A program made the position numbers and the translations under genes. A stretch of DNA of 64,000 nucleotides from Tretioscincus oriximinensis (taxonomy: Eukaryota; Chordata; Lepidosauria; Squamata; Gymnophthalmidae): NCBI GenBank assembly GCA_022410635.1, contig JAJVDF010000212.1, positions 1,441,330 through 1,505,329 on the forward strand. Direction: 5' to 3'. The stretch's first letter is position 1, and the number at the start of each line of letters is the position of its first letter. Shown in pieces: positions 48,701 through 56,900 of the stretch. The notes under the pieces are model-generated. The model was not told the origin of the DNA, did no database searches, and saw only the letters and a list, made by a program, of their open reading frames with translations.

Positions 48701-50939
48701 AAAGAAGAGCACAGCATGATGGCAATGTATGAACATCGCCTGCAAGAGCTTCGGTTTATGAAAAGAGCTTCTCCAGCCCTGCCCTTCAGCAAGAATGGTA
48801 GCTAGAAGATTGCATAAATTGGAAGCATAAATGATACGAGATAATGGGAAGCAGCAATTGATAGAAATGGACTTGCAAATCATGGGAGGCGGGATTTGTT
48901 ATATCCAGGATCTCTGATTTGTGATGTCACTCACCACCCCTCCACTGTTACTAAGTTGGGTTCAACTAGACTTATTTTCTTTACAACTAATTCTGATTGG
49001 TTGAAAATTTCTCACACACGATATGCTTTGCTGAGTTCTCTGTCCCACCTCTCCACCTCACCTTAGCTAAAATTACTGGAATTCTTTTGTCCAGCAAAGG
49101 AGCTAGCAGCACTTTGAGACTAACTTGAGAAAAGTGGTTGGCATAAGCTTTCGTAGACAGGTCTACTTCTTCAGATGCATCTGAAGAAGTAGACCTGTCT
49201 ACGAAAGCTTATGCCAACCACTTTTCTCAAGTTAGTCTCAAAGTGCTGCTAGCTCCTTTGCTGGACGTTCTGCTAGATTAACACGGCTATTTCTCTGAAA
49301 TGGAATTCTTTTGGTTTTGGTTGCAGTGTAAATCATTTCGTCATACAAATCCTTGTTTATTTACTTTAGAAATCTAACTTTTTGAGTTGCTGTTACTATT
49401 TGACTAATTCCCCACACTCTTCTATTTATTGCTGCTCAGTGTATAATGAAATTATTTCCAGTGTACTTTTTATCTTCAATAAAATAAGCTGTGTATCAAA
49501 ATTAGTCAATAATACAATTATTTTCCATTGTCTTTAATTTTCTTCAATTTGGTCATCAGTCATACTTAACATTTAATCATTTAAAAGTTCTATTTCTATG
49601 ATTATGCTAAACATGTATACAGGATTGTTCTCATAGCAAGGTAACCCCTGTTCTCTCTTTCACAGGTTTTCCTCAGGTCTGAAATGTTGTATTGAGAAAA
49701 ATGAGGCAGGTGAAAAGACACATGAAGGACCTCTCTTCAGATATTTATATGCACATATTATTGTTCCTGTTCTCCAGTACTAAGTGCAGCAAAGAGGAAT
49801 ATCTTTTCAGCCTCATCATGTTGATCAATGAAGCTTTTCTGAATAATAAATTAGATGTATGAACAAAATTAGGCCACCAAAGGGTTGCTTCAGGTAGTTC
49901 ACAAGATATTTTAAGGATAAAATGGTTACATTTGTAATCATCTTGACTCTGATTTTGGTACATGGTCTGCAAAGATATCTGAAATGCTATGTGGTCAAAT
50001 TCATATGTATTAGATGGTAGTGTGCAATCTTCAGAAGAAGTCTGACAATATAAAGCTGAATACAAATAAATTATTGGAACTACCCAGATAATCATATTTA
50101 AATACTAACAGAATGTAGGTTTTAAAAAGATACATTTCAATATATCCCCTCTTCTCCCTTTTTAAAAGATATGAAAATCTATCAACACCCTGGGTGCTCT
50201 CGTGTGGAGTGCCTCAGGGTTCGATCCTGTCTCCCATGCTCTTTAACATCTACATGAAGCCGCTGGGTGAGGTCATCAGGCGGTTTGGAGTAGGGTGCCA
50301 TCAATATGCTGATGACACCCAGCTCTATCTCGCCATGCCATCGGAATCAGGTGAGGCGGTGGCGGTGCTGGATCGCTGCCTGGAGGTGGTCAAGGGCTGG
50401 ATGGGATCTAACAAACTGAGGCTGAACCCTGACAAGACGGAAGTGCTATTGGTTAGGGGATCCCGTGTCCAGAAACTTGATAGACTCCCTGTTCTTGACG
50501 GGGCAGGTTTGCTCCAGAAGGAACAGGTGTGTGATCTGGGTGTCCTTCTTGACTCGTCACTGACACTGGAAGGTCAAGTGGCAGCGACAGCTAGAACGGC
50601 ATTTTCCTACTTACGACTGGTCCGCCAGTTGCGGCCGTTCCTGGACAGGGGGTCTTTGGCCACGGTTCTTCATGCTCTGGTAACCTCCAGATTAGACTAC
50701 TGCAATGCACTCTACGTGGGGCTTTCCTTGAAGACGGTTCGGAGGCTGGAGCTAGTGCAGAATGCAGCAGCTCGTCTGCTGTCGGGTGTGTCTGGCCGGA
50801 CGTCCATCACGCCGGTCCTCAAAGAACTGCACTGGCTACCTATTCGCTACCGAGCCCAATTCAAGGTGCTTATACTGACGTATAAAGCCCTAAATGGTTT
50901 GGGTCCTGAATACTTGAGGGAACGCCTTTTCCCATATAT

Positions 50940-50971
<32 letters not shown>

Positions 50972-53900
50972 AAGATTTTTACCCCGCCCTTCCCCCCGAA
51001 GGTGTCCAGGGCGGGTTACAAAAATTAAAAAATTCGGGTCGCCATGACCTTCACAAGATTAAAATCATAAAACACAACTGTTAAAAATGTCGTCCTCTGG
51101 TAGGGGGGGGCTAACATGAAAAGGCCCGGGTGAAGAGATAGGTCTTTACCAGGCGCCTAAAAGATAGTAAAGAAGGCGCCTGGCGTGCTTCCGAGGGGAG
51201 GCTGTTCCATAATATCGGGGCCACTACCGAGAAGGCTCTTGCCCGCGCCCCCGCCCCCCTTATCTTAGAGCAGGCGGGGACAACTAGAAGGCCCTCTCCT
51301 TCTGATCGCAGAGACCGGGCAGGACTATATGGGAAAAGGCGCTCCCTCAAGTATTCAGGACCCAAACCGTTTAGGGCTTTATACGTCAGTATAAGCACCT
51401 TGAATTGGGCTCGGTAGCGAATAGGTAGCCAGTGCAGTTCTTTGAGGACCGGCGTGATGGACGTCCGGCCAGACACACCCGACAGCAGACGAGCTGCTGC
51501 ATTCTGCACTAGCTCCAGCCTCCGAACCGTCTTCAAGGGAAGCCCCACGTAGAGTGCATTGCAGTAGTCTAATCTGGAGGTTACCAGAGCATGAAGAACC
51601 GTGGCCAAAGGCCCCCTGTCCAGGAACGGCCGCAACTGGCGGACCAATCGTAAATAGGAAAAGGCCGTTCTAGCTGTCGCTGCCACCTGACCTTCAAGTG
51701 ACAGTGACGAGTCTAGAAGGACCCCCAGATCACGCACCTGTTCCTTCTGGAGCAAGCCTGCTCCATCAAGAACCGGGTGTCTATCAAGTTTCTGGACACG
51801 GGATCCCTTTACCAATAGCACTTCCGTCTTGTCAGGGTTCAGCCTCAATTTGTTAGATCCCATCCAGCCCTTGACCGCCTCCAGGCAACGGTCCAGCACT
51901 GCTACGGCCTCACCTGATTCTGATGGCATGGCAAGATAGAGCTGGGTGTCATCAGCATATTGATGGCACCCCACTCCAAACCGCCTGATGACCTCACCCA
52001 GCGGCTTCATGTAGATGTTAAAGAGCATGGGANACAGGATCGAACCCTGAGGCACTCCACACGAGAGCACCCAGGGTGTCGATACGCAGTCCCCCATTGC
52101 TATCCTNTGGAGTCGTCCCCGGAGGTAGGAGGAGAACCACTGCAAGACAGTACCTCCCAATCCCAGCCCCCGAAGAGGTTCCAGAAGGATACCATGATCG
52201 ATGATATCGAAAGCCGCTGAGAGATCCAGGAGTATCAACAGGGACCCATTGCCCCTGTCTCTCTCCTGGAGTAGGTCATCCATCAGGGCGACCAAGACTG
52301 TCTCAGTGCCGAACCCCCCCCTGAAGCCGGATTGACAAGGATCTAGATAATCAGCTTCATCCAAGCGAGCCTGCAGCTGGGCGGCCACCACCCTCTCCAA
52401 GACCTTGCCCAGGTATGGTATATTCNCCACCGGGCGGTAGTTATTCAGGACCTCCGGATCCAGGGAAGCCCTCTTGAGGAGGGGGCGGACCAGCGCCTCT
52501 TTCAGAGCCGCCGGAACCTCCCCCTCCCGCAAGGAGGCGTTGACAATTTCCTGGATCCAACAGGCCAAACCGCCCCTGCTGGCCTTAACCAACCAAGAGG
52601 GGCAAGGATCAAGGGGACAGGTGGTAGGCCTCCCATCTCCCAGCAGCTTGTCCACCTCCTCAGGATCCAACAACCGAAACCGATCCCATACAACAGGACC
52701 AGACGTTGCCCCGGACACCTCCCTTCGATCACTGCTCAATGTGGAGTCCAATTCCGTACGAATCTGAGCGACTTTGCCCTGAAAGTGCCTGGCAAAATTG
52801 TCACAACGAGCCACTGTGGAAGATTGCTCCATTTCTTTGTGGCCAGACAATAAACCCCTGGCCACTCGGAACAGCTCAGCTGGACGGCTACTCGCGGACG
52901 CAATGGAAGCGGAAAAGTAGGTCTTCTTCGCCGTCTCCACCGCCACTCGGTAGGCACGATAATGTGCTCTAACCTGTGTTCGATCAGATTCGGATCGGGA
53001 TTTCCTCCACTTGCACTCTAGACGTCGACCTACCCGTTTCATTGCCCCCAGCTCCCCATTAAACCAGGGTGCCCGGTGGGCTCTGCGGGAGCATCGAGGA
53101 CGTTTGGGAGCGATCGTGTCGATGGCTCTGCCAGCCTCCTGATTCCAGAGAGTGACAAGAGCCTCCGCAGGACCGCCAGCCAAGTCAACTGGAAAATCTC
53201 CCAGAGCTGTCAGGAATCCAGTCGGATCCATCATTCTCCGGGAGCGGACCATCATAGTGGGTCCTTCACCCCTGTAGTGGGAGTGCGGCACCATAAGTCC
53301 AAACTTTACCAGGCTGTGGTCTGACCATGACAATGATCTCACAGAGAGATCACCAATTACCGAACCCCCACCCTCCCGCTCCGTGGTGAATACCAGATCC
53401 AGGGTATGACCAGCCTCATGCGTCGGGCAGTTGACCAATTGAGACAGCCCCATGGTTGTCATGGAGGCCATGAAGTCCTGAGCCGGACTGCAGAGGGCGT
53501 CCCCGATATGGTAGTTGAAGTCTCCCAACACCACCGTGCTGGGGAACTCCACCACGACCCCGGAGACGGCCTGCACCAGCTCAGACAAGGAGGTTGCTGG
53601 GCATCGGGGTGCGCGGTACGTCAGCAACAACCCTGTTCTGTCTCTCTGGCCCAACACAAGAAGCAGGCACTCGATCCCCACCACCGAGCAGAGAGGGCGC
53701 CTGGCNAGGGCGATGGAATCCCTATGGACTATGGCCACACCCCCACCCCGCCCCTCAAGTCTAGGCTGGTGCTGGACCAGATAACCTGGGGGGCAGATCC
53801 CGGTGAGCGCAGGGCCTCCTAGATCCCCCACCCAGGTCTCTGTAATACACGCCAGGTCCGCTCCCTCATCCAGAATTAAATCGTGGATGAGAGATATAGT

Positions 53901-56900
53901 CCCGCCCGGTCTCTGCGATCAGAAGGAGAGGGCCTTCTAGTCGTCCCCTCCTGCTCTAGGATAAGGGGGGCGGGGGCGCAGGGGCGCGGGGAAGAGCTTT
54001 CTCGGTGGTGGCCCCGATACTATGGAATGGCCTCCCCCCGGAAGCACGCCTGGCNCCATCCTTACAATCTTTTCGGCGCCTGGTAAAGACCTGTCTCTTC
54101 ACCCGGGCCTTTTCGGGTTAGCTCCCCCATCAGAGGACGACATTTTAAATTCTTGTGTTTCTTTTATGGTTTTAATGTTGTGAAGGTCATGACGACCTGA
54201 ATTTTTAACTTTTGTAAGCCGCCCTGGACACCTTCGGGGGGAAGGGCGGGGTAAAAATCTTTAAAATAAATAAAATAAATAAATAAATAAAATATTAGAA
54301 TTAACTTGGCTTAAAGGCACCAACAAACAATAACCTGCTATTGTAACCTTAAAGAAAGGCAATAATAACCACTAATGAGATTTGTTTCTAATTTATCAGA
54401 AATACTATTTTAATGTTGAGAAAACAAATAAAGGAAGCAAGGTTATCCAAACAGCTACTTAGACTTCAGCAACAGCAGGTCAATCACAGATATGTTAGTT
54501 CCGCTATTAAATGATGAAAACATTGCTAAATGTTACCCTGACAATATTGTATTAAAAAAACAGAAGGCAATGCATGCTCCACTAAAATGGATGTCCCAGG
54601 CTAAGTTAAAGTAAATGTTTGGCAATGTTACATGAATCCTTTACACAGGAAGTTTTGAAGAGTTTAAAATAAAGCTAAATTAAGAATTGAAATCTCAGAG
54701 TTAACGTTCTGCTGTCTAAACTATTTCAGTGGACAGGTAAATGGTGAATGATTAAGCAGTATATGTACATTTTAACTAGTTTTGAGTAGAATTAGATATT
54801 TTTTCTCGTTCCTTAATTACAAGAACACATTAAAACATCCATTATCTTGGCAATAGTCAAATAAGAGCTCAGCAGACATAGGTCAGAGAAAGATGGCAAA
54901 ATGTCACAGTGGACAATGGAATATGGGCATATACATGACATACACAGTACATCATCAGGTACCCCCAAAATCATCTCTTACCCACAGCATAAGTGCCCTG
55001 TCTACATTTTGCAAGAGAATGTGGGATTATAATATAGTATACCTCTCTGGGTGGTCTACTTTGAATAAAGATATCAGAAAAGCATCTCCATTCTATTAGG
55101 AAGAATCATAGATTGGAAAGTTCGGTAGTGAAGCAATAGAAATCACACTCAGAATGTTTAAGTAAATCAACGCCGGGCTTCCAATAAGACTTGACCTTCC
55201 CCCCACCCCCACCCTATGGTCCCATGCAATGGATTGTCACACCTTATATTCATTCATAATGCTTATTGAAATGTCTCTTACTCTGAATCAAGAAAGAACA
55301 TCTGATTTTCATGGACAACTGATTAATAGCTCAAGATCTTACTACACACAGATTTAAAAATGGATTTAGTTTCCACTAGATCGTACCTAAAGGGGAACGT
55401 TCGCAGCAAATATGGATTATAGGGTTTGTAACCTTAGTTTCTTGCAGAGTGCTTTTTCCACTCCAAAAGCTCATCGTTTACATACAGCATCCTCATTTTC
55501 CTGTTGTGATGGCAAACGGTGATTTATAGAGCTTACATTATAGCACCAGCCAATAACATGCAGTGATCTGTGATTCCTATTGTTATAGTTCTTAGGATAT
55601 TTTGCTTTCCTGTACAAAAGAACTGCTAAATTGGGGTGAGGAGTAAGATAGGGAGGGTTGTTGTTATTTTTTTCTGAGCAAGAGTATAGCCAGGAAACAG
55701 CCAGTTGTGCAAATCAACCATTCACAGGGTTGGAGAGGACCAATATAATCCAGATTTCCCTTCCAACTTTTTTCATGCGTATTTGGAGAACAAATCCATT
55801 AAAACTGCATGGTGGCTTTTATGTGTGTTCTTGCCTGAAGAGAACTTTATCCATCATTACAATGGATTCTATTTTCAAGTGCAAAATTTCTGTTTAATAA
55901 GACTCTCAAAAGAAAATGACAATAACAGAACTAAAATCTAACAAAACAACCTAAAGCATTTTTTAGTTTAAATTATGTATTTATGGCATTTACATGCTAT
56001 CTTTTTTTTCCAAGAGATTAAGGTGAGTTGCATTATACATTTCTCTAGTATTGCTGAATAACAACTCAGCAAGACAGGGAGTTAAGCTGAGAAATATTGA
56101 CTGGCAAAGTGAGAATATGAGGGTAATTCTGCACTTGCTAGCAAACCTACAAGTTTAGCAAGGGGGTCTCGTAGCACTTTCGAGATTAATAAGAAAAAGG
56201 CAGGCAGTATGAGCTTTTTAAAGAAAGTCTATTTCTTCAGATGCAAGTATACTAGGAGCATCCTTCCCATGTGCCGAGTCAGTTGAAAGGAAGCCCCACT
56301 CCCCATTTATACATTCTGTCTGCACAGGATGGGGCATATACTGGACAAGGACCATTCTACCAGAGTAACAAGGCACATTGCCTCTGAGCCTTTAAGAGCT
56401 TTTAGAGGCTCTTATACTCGCTCCAAAACTAGTGTGGGCTTCAAAGCTAGTACAAGGGCTGAAATATGCCCTTGTTCTATGCTAGGAACCATTTATCCTA
56501 GAGGGTCTGAATTACATGGTCCAGTTTACCTGACCTACTGAAGACAAGGGTGGAAAGAACCTGTGTCTTCTAAGCACTATTCTTATTAAAAATAAAAATT
56601 GTCATAAATAGAGGAAAGGAACATCCTTACAATAATTCCTTTCCCACAGAGAGTTCTACCCACAGTACATGCTGCCACCTGCTTCCCTTTTAGCCTCATC
56701 CCATTAAAAGACAGTCTGTTGTCTTGGTATTCCCCTATTATAGCAAAAATGAGCCATTCCCAGGGTACCTCGGGCTGTTCTCAGCCCTTAATTAGTAAGC
56801 ACATAAATAATGCATGTGACAACATAAAAACTGCAGTCACAAGGGAATCCAGAGGCTATGGTAGAGTTATTACTAACAGAAAACATTACTCACAAATATA

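Noticed and set aside
52474..53822. Several + strand ORFs inside the - strand LINE
   Set aside because: They are antisense shadows of the GC-rich endonuclease/reverse transcriptase frame.
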